Shown here in pieces: positions 35,880 to 46,001 of a stretch of DNA of 64,000 bases (position 1 is the first letter of the stretch; every line of letters starts with the position of its first letter). Below the pieces are notes generated by a model that saw nothing but the letters and a program-made list of their open reading frames with translations, was not told the origin of the DNA and made no database searches. The DNA comes from an uncultured Clostridium sp. (lineage in GTDB: Bacteria; Bacillota; Clostridia; TANB77; CAG-508): the NCBI GenBank assembly GCA_946497695.1, contig CAMMLJ010000003.1, forward strand, positions 44,150-108,149, given 5' to 3'. A program made the translations under genes and the position numbers.

Positions 35880-38800
35880 ATTCTACACTCTTTAAACTAC
35901 TAATCATGTCAATCTTCTTTAATGCAAAATAGGTAATTACATTTACTATAATGGTAAAAGCAACTGTAATTAAAATAGCATATAAATAACTTAATGGATG
36001 TATAACTTTTGCAAACCTAAGCATATTTATCTCACATGTACCAATTATAAAGTAATTTAAGAAATATCCTCCGATTAGTCCTAGTGCAATTCCTATTATC
36101 GTTAATAATACTGTTTCTCTTGTTACGTAAGTATATACTTCTTTATCATAAAAACCTAATACCTTAATTGTTGCAAGTTCTTTTTGTCTTTCACTAGTAT
36201 TTATATTAGATAGATTATATAATACTACAAATGCAAGCAATCCTGCTGAAACAATTAGTATTACAACAACATAATTTAATGAACTAATTGTATCATCCAA
36301 AGTTTTCTCTGCATTTAAATTTAACGAAACTGTAGATACCTTACCACCATCTAATAATTTTTTAGAAAGCTCTTCTTGTGCTTCTTCTGATAAATTTTCT
36401 GCCCTTACAAGTAATACATTTGTATTATATGCTTCTCCATATAAGCTTTCGTACATATCTTTTGTCATATATATATAATGAGCAATATAATTTTCTGTTA
36501 TATCAGAAACTTTAACTTCTTTATTTTCTTCCGAAGTTCCTTCTAAAGTTATTGTATCTCCAACTTTTACATCTAATAATTGTGCCAATTTATCTGTTAA
36601 AATAACTCCATCTGATGATAAACTAACTTCTTCTTTCTTATTAGCTAAATCATTTATTGTAATCACATTTTTTAACTCTTCTGCATTACTTGGAACTACT
36701 ACTTGCAAATCTTCTGAATATTCATTATGATTTGCAGTATCAGCTACCATATATGTTTCTACAATATTATCAACATTTTCGGTATTTTGTATTTCTGTAA
36801 TAACACTTTGTCTTTCGTCATCAGTCAAACTACTCTTCATACTAACTTGAAAATCATATAAAAATACTTTTTCATATTGATTTGGTAATATAGTAGATAT
36901 AGAATTTTTTATTCCAAATCCAGTTAATATTAATGAAGTACAACCAAAGATACCTATAATTGTCATTAAAAATCTCTTTTTATATCTAAATATATTTCTA
37001 ATAGTAACTTTTTGTGAAAAGTTTAGTCTTTTCCATATAAATTTTACTCTTTCTAATAAAACTCTTTTTCCAAGCTTTGGAGCTTTTGGTCTTAATAGGT
37101 TTGCTGGCTTTTCTTTTAAATCTCTCGCTGCTGCATATATTGTAGCACCAACAATACAAATATATATAAGTGCTAAACCAGATGATGAATGTTCCGAATT
37201 AAGTCCTACTACAAATTCTGGAATTGTATACATCATACTATACATCATCCAAATAACTCTTGGTATTAATTGTAATCCTATAATTATTCCTATTACTCCA
37301 CCAATTATACAAGCTAAACTAGAATATAATATGTATTTAAACATTATTTGAGCTTTGTTATATCCTAAAGATTTTAACGTTCCTAGTTCTGTTCTATCTT
37401 CTTCTACCATTCTTGTCATCGAAGTTAATGACACCAATATTGCTATTGCAAAAAATACAATTGGGAATACGATACTTAAACTATCTACACTTTGTGTATC
37501 TTGTTTAAAACTTACATATCCACTATTCTGATTTCTATCTAATATATACCATTCTGCACTTTCTATCTCGTTAACTTTTTCTTTTGCATCGATTAATTCT
37601 GTTTCTGCATCTGCAATTTTAGTATTAAACTCTTCTTTTTGAGTAGTTAATTCTGCCTCTGCTGTTTGTAGTTCTTGTTTTGAAGTTTCTAATTCAGCTT
37701 TTGCATTACTTAGCTGTGTTTCTGTCTTCTTTTTTGTGCTTGCTAAAGTTTTTTCTTGTTTACTTACTTCTGCTTTTGCTGATTCAATTTTGGCTTGTGC
37801 ATCACTTATTGTATTATTTGCAGAATTCACCTTATTTTCTATTTCTGTAATTCCTGCTTGTAACTGCATTTTACTTGTTTCTAATTCTGTTTTTTGTGTT
37901 TCTAATGCTTGCTTTTTTACAGTTAAAGTAATTTTTTCTTCTTCGCTTAAACTACTATCGTTTAATTTATTTAATACATCATTATATGCTTGTGTTACTT
38001 GTTCTAATGATTGATTTACTGTCTGTAATGTTGATGTTAGCTCTGCCTTTTTAGTATTTGCTTCATCTATTTGTGTTTGTGCATTCTGCTTTTGTTCTTC
38101 TAGTGTTTTCTCATTTTTTTCTATTTCAGCTTTTGCACTTTGAATCTTTTTTTCTGCACTTGCAAATTCTTTATTGGCTTTTTCTTCATTTGATTTTATC
38201 TCATTCTCACCAGCTGTTATTTGCTTTTTGCCATCTTCTATTTTAGCTTCTGCATCTGCAATTTGTTTTTCTCCATCTGCTTTTTGCGTCTTAAACTCGT
38301 CTTCTGCTTTTTTAATTTCTGTATTTGCTTCATCTATAAGCTCATTATATCTTGCAGTTTCTCGTTCTGCTCTTATTTCTTCTATTTTCTCTTTTGTTTC
38401 TTCTACATAATCCTCGTATTTATTAGAAGTAGTTGTATATTTAGCTGTATCCTTCAAAGTTACATATATCTCGGTATATACATCTGATTCTATATTAGCT
38501 CTCGAAACATAAATAAAATTATTTATTGTTCCAGAACCTAGGCTTGTTGTTCCTCTTTCTCTTGATATATACAATGGACTTTCCGCTGTTCCTACTATTT
38601 TCAGAGTTAATTCTTTAAGAAGCTCATTTTCCTCGTTTGCTTCCAATGTTATAGTATCACCAATATTTTTATTTGCTGTTGTTAAAAATGATGGCTCTAC
38701 CAAACATTCATTGGCATTTGATGGCATACTTCCTTCAATTAATCTTGGTTTATTAATATCTTCTATTGTTAATATTTTAGATACTAATTCTTTATTATTT

Positions 38801-39090
38801 ACTTTTACTAAAATATCTTCTGAATATGTGCCATAAACATTTTCTACATTCTCTATGTTTTTTATAGCATCTATATCACTATCTGTGAGTCCTAATGTAG
38901 ACATTATTTGTATATCATATACATTCTGCTCTTTATAGTACTTGTCTATGGTATCTACCATGTCTGGAGATGTAGCTCTTAAGCCTGCAAAAAAGCCTAC
39001 TCCTAATAGTGCTATAAGCAAAATAGAAATAAATCTTTTGTATGATGTTTTTATTTCTTTAAAACTATTTTTAAGTAGTGCTTTTTTCAT
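35878..39090 (-). CDS. FtsX-like ABC transporter permease with long extracellular coiled coil
   Basis: 1070 residues. One span at the N-terminus (about 19-37), a MacB-like outer domain, then a very long Glu/Lys/Gln-rich coiled coil (about 225-515), three spans (roughly 530-650), a second span and outer domain, and three more C-terminal spans. The duplicated FtsX topology and VVLYNLSNINTSERQKELATIKVLGF are diagnostic. Such MacB/YknZ-type systems are mechanotransmitters exporting peptides or acting in stress, not importers. It follows its ATPase by 15 bases. Confidence 0.92.
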   Translation of the reverse strand: MKKALLKNSFKEIKTSYKRFISILLIALLGVGFFAGLRATSPDMVDTIDKYYKEQNVYDIQIMSTLGLTDSDIDAIKNIENVENVYGTYSEDILVKVNNKELVSKILTIEDINKPRLIEGSMPSNANECLVEPSFLTTANKNIGDTITLEANEENELLKELTLKIVGTAESPLYISRERGTTSLGSGTINNFIYVSRANIESDVYTEIYVTLKDTAKYTTTSNKYEDYVEETKEKIEEIRAERETARYNELIDEANTEIKKAEDEFKTQKADGEKQIADAEAKIEDGKKQITAGENEIKSNEEKANKEFASAEKKIQSAKAEIEKNEKTLEEQKQNAQTQIDEANTKKAELTSTLQTVNQSLEQVTQAYNDVLNKLNDSSLSEEEKITLTVKKQALETQKTELETSKMQLQAGITEIENKVNSANNTISDAQAKIESAKAEVSKQEKTLASTKKKTETQLSNAKAELETSKQELQTAEAELTTQKEEFNTKIADAETELIDAKEKVNEIESAEWYILDRNQNSGYVSFKQDTQSVDSLSIVFPIVFFAIAILVSLTSMTRMVEEDRTELGTLKSLGYNKAQIMFKYILYSSLACIIGGVIGIIIGLQLIPRVIWMMYSMMYTIPEFVVGLNSEHSSSGLALIYICIVGATIYAAARDLKEKPANLLRPKAPKLGKRVLLERVKFIWKRLNFSQKVTIRNIFRYKKRFLMTIIGIFGCTSLILTGFGIKNSISTILPNQYEKVFLYDFQVSMKSSLTDDERQSVITEIQNTENVDNIVETYMVADTANHNEYSEDLQVVVPSNAEELKNVITINDLANKKEEVSLSSDGVILTDKLAQLLDVKVGDTITLEGTSEENKEVKVSDITENYIAHYIYMTKDMYESLYGEAYNTNVLLVRAENLSEEAQEELSKKLLDGGKVSTVSLNLNAEKTLDDTISSLNYVVVILIVSAGLLAFVVLYNLSNINTSERQKELATIKVLGFYDKEVYTYVTRETVLLTIIGIALGLIGGYFLNYFIIGTCEINMLRFAKVIHPLSYLYAILITVAFTIIVNVITYFALKKIDMISSLKSVE

Positions 39091-39105
39091 ATCTCCACCT
39101 CCTTA

Positions 39106-39807
39106 CTACCATTCTATCTCCTCGATTGGTGTTGGATTCTCATTTATTATCATATCTTCTGCGGTTCCATTTTTAAATTTTATAACTTTATCTGCCATTG
39201 GAGCTATTGCCCCATTATGGGTAATTATTATAACAGTCATTTTTTCTATTCTGGACATATCTTGCAATAATTTTAAAATTTGTTTACCTGTTTTATAATC
39301 TAAGGCTCCTGTTGGTTCATCACAAAGCAACAACTTTGGATTTTTTGCTATAGCTCTTGCGATAGCCACTCTTTGTTGCTCTCCTCCAGATAGTTGTGAT
39401 GGAAAATTGTTTTTTCTATCTGCTAGTCCTACCTTTTCCATTACTTGTTCTGGATTTAAAGATTTCTTACATATTTGTGTTGCAAGTTCTACATTTTCTA
39501 TTGCAGTTAAATTTTGAACTAAATTATAAAATTGAAATACAAAACCTATATCTTCTCTTCTATATTTTATTAAATCCCTATTTTTTAATCTGGAGATTTC
39601 TTTATTATCTACTATAACTCTTCCAGATGTAGCATTATCCATACCACCTAATATGTTTAAAGCTGTAGTTTTGCCTGCTCCACTTGGACCTACTATTACA
39701 ACTAGTTCTCCTTTTTCTATGCTTAAATTCGCATTACTTAAGGCGTGTATTATAACTTCTCCCATTTTATAGTCTTTACATACATTTTTAAATTCGATAT
39801 ATGACAT
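39106..39807 (-). CDS. ABC transporter ATP-binding protein, MacB/LolD type
   Basis: The ATG at 39807 with AAAGGAG eight bases upstream gives 233 residues. Walker [11 protein letters not shown]-loop [18 protein letters not shown], signature [19 protein letters not shown] and Walker [13 protein letters not shown] are all present; the FYNL variant and GALD ending are typical of the family that pairs with FtsX-like permeases. It begins five bases after the phosphatase stop. Confidence 0.95.
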   Translation of the reverse strand: MSYIEFKNVCKDYKMGEVIIHALSNANLSIEKGELVVIVGPSGAGKTTALNILGGMDNATSGRVIVDNKEISRLKNRDLIKYRREDIGFVFQFYNLVQNLTAIENVELATQICKKSLNPEQVMEKVGLADRKNNFPSQLSGGEQQRVAIARAIAKNPKLLLCDEPTGALDYKTGKQILKLLQDMSRIEKMTVIIITHNGAIAPMADKVIKFKNGTAEDMIINENPTPIEEIEW

Positions 39808-39812
39808 AATAA

Positions 39813-40268
39813 TCACTCCTTTGTTAAGTAATTATATAAAGCATTACATCCTTTTAGTACTTCTTCATAAGTTTTAGTAAAATTTCCTGTGTACCAAGGG
39901 TCTGCTATATCTTTTTTCTCATTTGTAAAATCTAATAATTTATATATCTTATTTTCTGGATCTCTTCCTACAATTGCTTTTATTCTTACTATATTACTAG
40001 TTTCCATGCCAATTATATAATCATATTTATTATAGTCTTCTTTTTTTAATTGCTTAGCTTTATGCTTTTGAAATGGTATATTATGTTCAAGCAATTTTTC
40101 TTTTGTCCCATAATGCATATCATTTCCAATTTCTTCTGTACTCGTTGCAGCAGAAGAAACGTAGAAGTTTTTCTCTTGTCCATTTTTTGCTACTATATCT
40201 TTAAAAACGTACTCAGCCATTGGTGATCTACATATATTTCCAAGACATACAAATAGTATTTTTTGCAT
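39813..40268 (-). CDS. Low-molecular-weight protein-tyrosine phosphatase
   Basis: The ATG at 40268 gives 151 residues beginning MQKILFVCLGNICRSPMAEY, with nucleophile Cys8 and Arg14 of the CX5R loop; the general-acid loop IADPWYTGNF is present near residue 118. Such enzymes reverse tyrosine phosphorylation. Placement before an FtsX-type exporter is unusual and may simply be a shared transcript. Confidence 0.93.
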   Translation of the reverse strand: MQKILFVCLGNICRSPMAEYVFKDIVAKNGQEKNFYVSSAATSTEEIGNDMHYGTKEKLLEHNIPFQKHKAKQLKKEDYNKYDYIIGMETSNIVRIKAIVGRDPENKIYKLLDFTNEKKDIADPWYTGNFTKTYEEVLKGCNALYNYLTKE

Positions 40269-40452
40269 ATTAAAGTCCTTCCCTTTCTCGGTTCGCTTGA
40301 AGGTACACATAAAAAATGAAAATAATTTTCTTTTAAACTATACCTTCTATATTTAAATTGTATCATACTTTTATGTCCATTTGGTAAATTTCACAAAATT
40401 TTCCAATATTACTTTTTTAATATATTTTTTTTACATTTTTGTAACAAAAATG

Positions 40453-40481
40453 TTGACAACTTTTAATATTTGCTCTATAAT
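40453..40481 (+). promoter_or_regulatory. Perfect consensus sigma-A promoter for a 51-residue ORF
   Basis: TTGACA (40453-40458) and TATAAT (40476-40481) with exactly 17 bases between them, the strongest promoter in the window by eye. Confidence 0.8.
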
Positions 40482-40550
40482 GAATTTATATTATGAAAAA
40501 TACTAAAGATTTTTGACATAGATACTATAGATAAAAAGGAGAGAAATACG

Positions 40551-40706
40551 ATGGAAAATTATAATAAAACTGATTGTTTAGCTTTAACAATCAGAAAAGA
40601 ACATAGGTTAGTAGTTATTAACAAAGCAGTTAAGAAAACTATAACAATTTCTGTTAAAACAATCTTAGCAGCAATTTGTTTAACTTTGTTAAATGTTTTT
40701 GTTTAA
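40551..40706 (+). CDS. 51-residue hypothetical protein driven by a consensus promoter
   Basis: The ATG at 40551 follows AAAAGGAGAG with good spacing. The product starts MENYNKTDCLALTIRKEHRL, is basic in the middle (NKAVKKT), and ends in a hydrophobic helix TILAAICLTLLNVFV. I recognise no family. With a full consensus promoter about 70 bases upstream, it should be abundantly made; a membrane-active peptide or type-I-toxin-like product is possible but unproven. Repeat copy F follows. Confidence 0.65.
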   Translation: MENYNKTDCLALTIRKEHRLVVINKAVKKTITISVKTILAAICLTLLNVFV

Positions 40707-40721
40707 TATATATTCAATGCA

Positions 40722-40790
40722 TCGGGATTTTGGGGACGTTCCTCAAATCCCGATTTTTTAAAGGGATTTAGGGACGTTGTTCAAATCCCT
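40722..40790. repeat. REP-like element, copy F: two units
   Basis: ATCGGGATTTTGGGGACGTT with CCTCAAATCCCGATT (40721-40755) and GGGATTTAGGGACGTTGTTC with AAATCCCT (40763-40790). It lies between the 51-residue ORF and the convergent 40.9-kb gene. Confidence 0.85.
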
Positions 40791-40825
40791 GCTATTTCTA
40801 TTTTAATTAAAAACAGTTATACATA

Positions 40826-40863
40826 CAAAAAAGCGCCTCTTTCATATAAGAAGCACTTTTTCT
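40826..40863 (-). terminator. Terminator of the 40.9-41.4-kb gene
   Basis: On the minus strand AAAAGTGCTTCTT pairs with AAGAGGCGCTTTT (two G-U pairs), followed by TT. Confidence 0.75.
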
Positions 40864-41441
40864 TAATTTTCACTAGCATTTATAATTATTTGCTCGTTTG
40901 CTACAATAATATTTAAAATATTTTTTCCTTCATCTGGCTTTAATCTTTTTTGATTGTCATTAAAATATTTCTTTATATCTCTAGTCATGTTATTGCCAAT
41001 TTGTGTTAATGACATTTCTTCTGCATTTTCTTGTTTTTCTGCTTTTTCTATTACTTTATCCTTAATGTTTATATCAACCTTAACTATTTCCTTATCATCT
41101 ACTTTATAATATAAATCTACTGTTCCTGTTTCTAAATTCTCTAATTTATAATGAGCTTTTACTAACTGCATATTTTTCATATTTAAATGCTCTGTTACCT
41201 CATTGTTTAAATCGTTTAAAACTAATACATCTGAAGATATTTTTTTGTCTGAATTACTAATTTTTATTTCACTATTTGTTTCATTACTTCGTATATTATT
41301 AATTATGAAGTAACCTGCAATTAGTATAATGATTATGACAAAGAAAATTAATACTTTCCTTTTGTCCATTTTTCTTGAGTTTTTCGCTTTTCGGTGAGGA
41401 CTAGATTTCTTTACTGTTTCATTTTTATATCTCTTTGCCAA
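40863..41441 (-). CDS. Hypothetical membrane-anchored protein
   Basis: 192 residues: a strongly basic cytosolic start of about 28 residues (MAKRYKNETVKKSSPHRKAK), one membrane span (about 29-47), then a polar outer domain with beta-like LVKAHYKLENLETGTVDLYYKV and a helical end. No catalytic motif is evident and I recognise no family. It is monocistronic. Confidence 0.7.
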   Translation of the reverse strand: MAKRYKNETVKKSSPHRKAKNSRKMDKRKVLIFFVIIIILIAGYFIINNIRSNETNSEIKISNSDKKISSDVLVLNDLNNEVTEHLNMKNMQLVKAHYKLENLETGTVDLYYKVDDKEIVKVDINIKDKVIEKAEKQENAEEMSLTQIGNNMTRDIKKYFNDNQKRLKPDEGKNILNIIVANEQIIINASEN

Positions 41442-41497
41442 AATATTTCCCCCTTATTTAAATTATTAGGTTATATATCTTAAGTTTTATTATATAT

Positions 41498-41525
41498 AAA
41501 AGGTAGAAAGTACTTTCTACCTTTT
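41498..41525 (-). terminator. Perfect palindromic hairpin
   Basis: AAAAGGTAGAAAGT and its exact complement, 28 bases, between the repeat-protein remnant and the next gene. Confidence 0.8.
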
Positions 41526-41537
41526 ATACTTTTGTGA

Positions 41538-44500
41538 TTAATCTTTAACAATTGTCATTGAAGAACCATCTGTTGTTGATGTTAATACATTTCCTACATT
41601 TCCTGCTCTATCAGTATATGCAGAAATTTCGAAAGTCATTTCTCCTATATCCATGTCCTCTGTTACTTCTATTTCTCCAGCATATTTTGTAGAAGTATTT
41701 GAAGGAACACTTGGTTCATTTACAAATACTCTTGCTTTCTTTCCATTTATAGTAATTTCTGGAGCATTTGATAAATCAGATTCTTTTTCTGTAACATTAA
41801 CATAAACCCATATGATATCTCCTACTTTTGCTTCTGAACCACCTCTAGTAATATTTTGTATATGAACTAAATTTACTGTTGGTGCATCTTTGTCAAATAT
41901 AACATTTGAATTATCTGTTGTTGTGTTTTCTATTGTTGCTCCAACATTACCTGCTTTATCTGCATATCCAAATATTTTAAATGAAACTTCTCCATTTTCC
42001 ATATCTCTTGTCATTTCTAACTTACCTGCATACATTTGTCCATTTTCATTTGGTTCTCCATTTTTAAAAGTATCTACTTTTTGACCATTAATAACTATAG
42101 TAGGTAATACTGATAATTCTTCTTTAATTTTGATGTATACCCAAACATCATCTCCTGGTTGAGCATAATCTTTATTTATTTGTTTATTACTTCTTATTTG
42201 TACAAAATTAGCTTTTGGAGCTTTATAATCATACCAAAACTCGTATGATACTTCATTACCAGATAAATCTGTTACAGTTAATGTATTTTTTGTTTCGTTT
42301 TCATTTAATTTATCTTTTATAGATTCAAAACTAATTTGTCCATTATTACATTCTATTTCTTTACCATTTAGTTCACAAGAATCAATTCCTAGATTATCTG
42401 ATATAGTAAATCCTATATTGTTTCTAAAATATGGTGCGTTTCCTTCTGCATTGTCATTAACTTTTATAATAGGATTTGTTTTATCAAAAAATACTCTATT
42501 TCCATTAGATGGTTTTGTTTCATCTGTCATTTTATTTCCAAATAAATCTACTAAATCAGAAATTTTAAATGTAATTTCTCCATCTACAAAAGCAGTATCT
42601 TCTGGAATTTCATAAATTAGAACATAGCTATATCTATCATTCTTTTCATCGTAATTAGGTTTTACTAAATCACCATCCATTGGGTATTCTACACCATTAT
42701 TTATTAATGTAAATGATGGATTATGTGCTAATTCTTCTTTAACTCCTATACTTACCCAAAGTTTATCTCCTATTTTTGCATAAAATTCATGTTCTTTACT
42801 ATTATCACCATTAACCATGATGTTTGAGTACTCTCTTGTTGGTGCTACTGCATCATAGTTAAATGTATATTCAGCTGTATTTCCAGCTTCATCACTAGCA
42901 ACAACTGTATTTTCTCCTTCATTTAAATATCGTGCAAGTGTTTCAGATGAAACTTCACCATTTGTAAAGATTATTGCTCCATCTTTACCATTAATTTCAT
43001 AAGAAGCTACACCATTATTATCTGTAACTTTAAGTCCTATTCTACTATAATTACCTTCTGATCCAGAAACTGAATCTTCTGTTGTCTCTATAGTTGGTTT
43101 TGAGTTATCAATTATTACATTTGTATATGTTCCATCATTTATATTAGCATTTGTTAAAGGTGTTCCTTCATTTCCTGCAACATCTTTGTATCCATATACT
43201 TTAAATGCTACTTCACCTTCTGGTGTATTTTGGTCTATCTTAACATCTGCCATATAGTAATAAATATTTGATTCTTCAATTGAACTATCTGGACGATATG
43301 TTACATCATATACTTTTCCAAACATTTCAACTTTTGGTTCTACAGCTAATTTTTCTGGGAAAGATACTAATACACGAATGCTGTCACCAGCTTTTGCATA
43401 TCTTTGATCTCTTGTATCTTCACTACTTGTATTACGAGCAATTCCTAAATTTATTTTTTCAGGAGCTGTAGTATCAAAGTATACTTTATGTCCATTAGTT
43501 GGACCATTTTCGTCTTCTCTTTTATTTCCAGCTTTATCTTCTATATTAGAAACTTTTAATTCAATTTCTCCGTCTACAAAAGTTGTATCTTCTGGAATTT
43601 CATAAATTACTGTGTAATCCCATGCTTTTGCAGGATTTTGTTTTACTATTACTTGTGAATCTTCCATTACATATTCTTTTCCATTATTAATTAATGTAAA
43701 TGTTGGATTATGTCCTAGTTCTTCATTTGCTGTATAGCACATATAAATTGAATCACCAGGTCTTACATAATATTCTCTTTGCTCGTTAGATTCACCTAAT
43801 TTTAAAATATTATTTGCTAATGTCTTTGGAGCTGTTCTATCATAAATTATTCCTGTTACGTTTTCATTATTTTCTGAAATTACTGCTCCTTCATTTCCTG
43901 CTAAATCTGTGTATCCACTTATTGTAAATGGTAATCTTCCTTCTGGTATTGTAGCTTCATCTTCGGCAATTGTTATATATCCTGAATATAATACTCCACC
44001 TTTATCATCTGAAGTTTTTTCCATTACAACAGATTGCTCTCCAATTTTTAATGTTGGTTCTGTTCCTATTTCTTCGTTAAATGTTACATTTACTCTTACT
44101 GTTTGACCATTTCTTATTGTTTCTGTTTCATTATTTTCATTATCCCATAATTGAACTTTTAAGTACTCTGGTGCTGTTTTATCAAATGTTACAGATGTAT
44201 TATTTGTAGTTGTTGTAATAGTATCTCCACCATTACCAGCTAAATCTTCATATCCAGATATTTCGAAAGACATTTTTCCTTCTGTCATATCTTCTGTCAT
44301 TGTTATCCATCCAACATATATTACTCCTGCTGGATCATTAATAATTGTATTTGTTGTAATACCATTTATTTTTATAACCGGATATTTAGATAATTCTTCT
44401 TTAATTCCTACTTTTACCCAAACTTGATCTCCAACTTTTGCATATCGATTATTATTAGCATTTGTAGTTGTAAATTCTACAAAATATGGAGTTGGGTTTG

Positions 44501-44579
44501 TTTTATCATATTCTACACCTTGATCTATTCCTGGATATTTTAGATCTGCATTTGTCTGGTAAACTATTATATTTACTTT
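41538..44579 (-). pseudogene. Remnant of a large surface repeat protein (Ig-like/bacterial adhesin repeats), no start and no anchor
   Basis: The frame opens at 44579 just after a TAG and runs 1013 codons to a normal stop, but there is no ATG, GTG or TTG until a Met at 44300, in the middle of the first repeat. It consists of about nine repeats: seven long ones of about 105-120 residues (start DKTAP, then YAKxGDxVWVxV, EEL, INGK, a TEDM turn and a GYxDxAGNxG end) and two short ones of about 80. No signal peptide, LPXTG or membrane span is seen at either end, so a longer cell-surface protein has lost both termini. The repeats have otherwise stayed intact, so decay is recent or expression continues from a non-standard start. 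Confidence 0.75.
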
Positions 44580-44629
44580 CTACATTATAATATTTTAAAA
44601 TTGATGTTATTAAATTTAATATACTATTA

Positions 44630-44821
44630 TTATAATCTGGTCGTATCATTTATTTTCTCCTTGTATATCCAATCATCTACATATTTATTTGGAATTTTTA
44701 AATTTCCTTTTCCTGCTCCAAGTTCAATATATAAATAAATGAGGTAAAAATATTTTTTCATTATTTTATCAGCTTTGATGCACATCTCTTTTGCAAAATT
44801 TAAATACTCATTACTTTCCAT
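44630..44821 (-). CDS. Short orphan ORF beside the repeat-protein remnant
   Basis: 63 residues from the ATG at 44821 (MESNEYLNFAKEMC); an upstream ATG at 44848 lies within the YbaK-like gene. No good ribosome site. The sequence looks coding (ELGAGKGNLKIPNKYVDDWIYKE) but matches no family I know. It may be a fragment left by the same rearrangement that truncated the surface protein. Confidence 0.35.
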   Translation of the reverse strand: MESNEYLNFAKEMCIKADKIMKKYFYLIYLYIELGAGKGNLKIPNKYVDDWIYKEKINDTTRL

Positions 44822-44828
44822 AACATTC

Positions 44829-45296
44829 TTATATATCTTTACATACATCTATCCATTTTTCATAGTTTGAGGCTTTTTCTAATTCACTAATCGTCAATTT
44901 TACTGCGCTATTGCTACTTCCACATGCTGGGTAAATTACATCAAATCTTTTTAGCGATTCATCTAAGTAAACTTTTACATTTTCCTTCACACCGAATGGA
45001 CAAACTCCACCTGGTTTATGTCCAGTATAATTTTCTACTTCATCATATGGTATCATTTTAGCTTTTGTGTTAAATTCTGCTTTGTACTTGGCATTATCTA
45101 TCTTTTTATCTCCTGCAACTACTATTAATATTACTTCATCATTCACTAAAAAAGATAATGTCTTTGCTATTTCCTTTTCTTCACAGTTTAAAGCTTTTGC
45201 TGCTTCCTCAACTGTTGCAGATGATGTCTCAAATTCCATTATATTATTTTCTAAATTATATTTTTTTAAATATTCTTTTGCTTTTTCTAATGACAT
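44829..45296 (-). CDS. YbaK/ProX-family aminoacyl-tRNA deacylase
   Basis: 155 residues of the YbaK/EbsC fold (AAKALNCEEKEIAKTLSFLVND, LIVVAGDKKIDNAKYKAEF, GHKPGGVCPFGVKENVKVYLDESL). These proteins clear mischarged Cys- or Ala-tRNA made by prolyl- and other synthetases. Key Lys and the GGVCPFG loop are present. GGAGA ribosome site. Confidence 0.92.
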   Translation of the reverse strand: MSLEKAKEYLKKYNLENNIMEFETSSATVEEAAKALNCEEKEIAKTLSFLVNDEVILIVVAGDKKIDNAKYKAEFNTKAKMIPYDEVENYTGHKPGGVCPFGVKENVKVYLDESLKRFDVIYPACGSSNSAVKLTISELEKASNYEKWIDVCKDI

Positions 45297-45309
45297 TTTT
45301 TTGCTCTCC

Positions 45310-45891
45310 TTATTTGTTACTATCCCTATATTCTTTTACTATATCTCGATATGGCTTTTCTTTTTCTTTTAATTTACTACAATTCATTTTTTTTACAAAT
45401 TTATCTAATTCCGTTCTTAGCTTGTCTTTTTCTTCTTCTGTATTTGCTAAAATTTCTAATTCTATAAAATTACCTACGCCATCTATTTTATCTATCATAA
45501 TGTTATATTCAAATCCGTCAATATTTTTTGAATATACTTGTCTATATTTCTTAAACGAAACATATTCTATATATCCAAGTTGATTTATAACGTATTTCGT
45601 GTCTTCGTAGTCTTTTGGGTCTAATTTTAAATTTACTTCTTTTTTTCCATATTTTTCTGTGCTATTATCTGATTTTGGTTTATATGTAAGTTCTAAAAAA
45701 TCTTCATTTGTTTTTCTGGTTCTTAAACAAGTCCTACTCTTTACAAATTCTAAATTCTTATCTGTAAAATATGTATCTTCTTCTACACTATCTTCTATAA
45801 GTTTAAAACTTTCAGTTTCTATTTTTTCTAATATTTCTTTATAATCTTTTCCTAAATGATAACTTGCTTCTAATTCTATTCTACTAGACAT
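45310..45891 (-). CDS. CYTH-domain protein (class IV adenylate cyclase/thiamine-triphosphatase-like)
   Basis: The ATG at 45891 with AAGGAGG gives 193 residues. The N-terminus SRIELEASYHLG carries the alternating Glu pattern of CYTH tunnels, and basic/acidic strands follow (TCLRTRKTNEDFLELTYKPK, KKEVNLKL, YNIMIDKIDGVGNFIELEI). CYTH enzymes act on triphosphates with divalent metal. I cannot say whether it makes cAMP or hydrolyses inorganic or thiamine triphosphate. Confidence 0.88.
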   Translation of the reverse strand: MSSRIELEASYHLGKDYKEILEKIETESFKLIEDSVEEDTYFTDKNLEFVKSRTCLRTRKTNEDFLELTYKPKSDNSTEKYGKKEVNLKLDPKDYEDTKYVINQLGYIEYVSFKKYRQVYSKNIDGFEYNIMIDKIDGVGNFIELEILANTEEEKDKLRTELDKFVKKMNCSKLKEKEKPYRDIVKEYRDSNK

Positions 45892-46001
45892 CTTGACCCT
45901 CCTTACTTTTATTTCTTGTATATTATCATATTTACCAGATTTTATCAAACAAAATAGATGCAGGCTTTTCCCTTACATAATTTTATAAAGGAGAGCATCT
46001 G

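Noticed and set aside
38058..38487. Overlapping hydrophobic plus-strand frames
   Set aside because: Shadows of the permease coiled coil; no ribosome sites.
39813..40268. Arsenate reductase
   Set aside because: The CLGNICRS loop also occurs in ArsC, but the additional ArsC redox cysteine pair is absent and the C-terminal part fits tyrosine phosphatases.
44300..44300. Met at 44300 as start of the repeat protein
   Set aside because: It lies inside the first repeat domain, without a ribosome site or signal peptide; homologous repeat sequence continues about 280 bases upstream.
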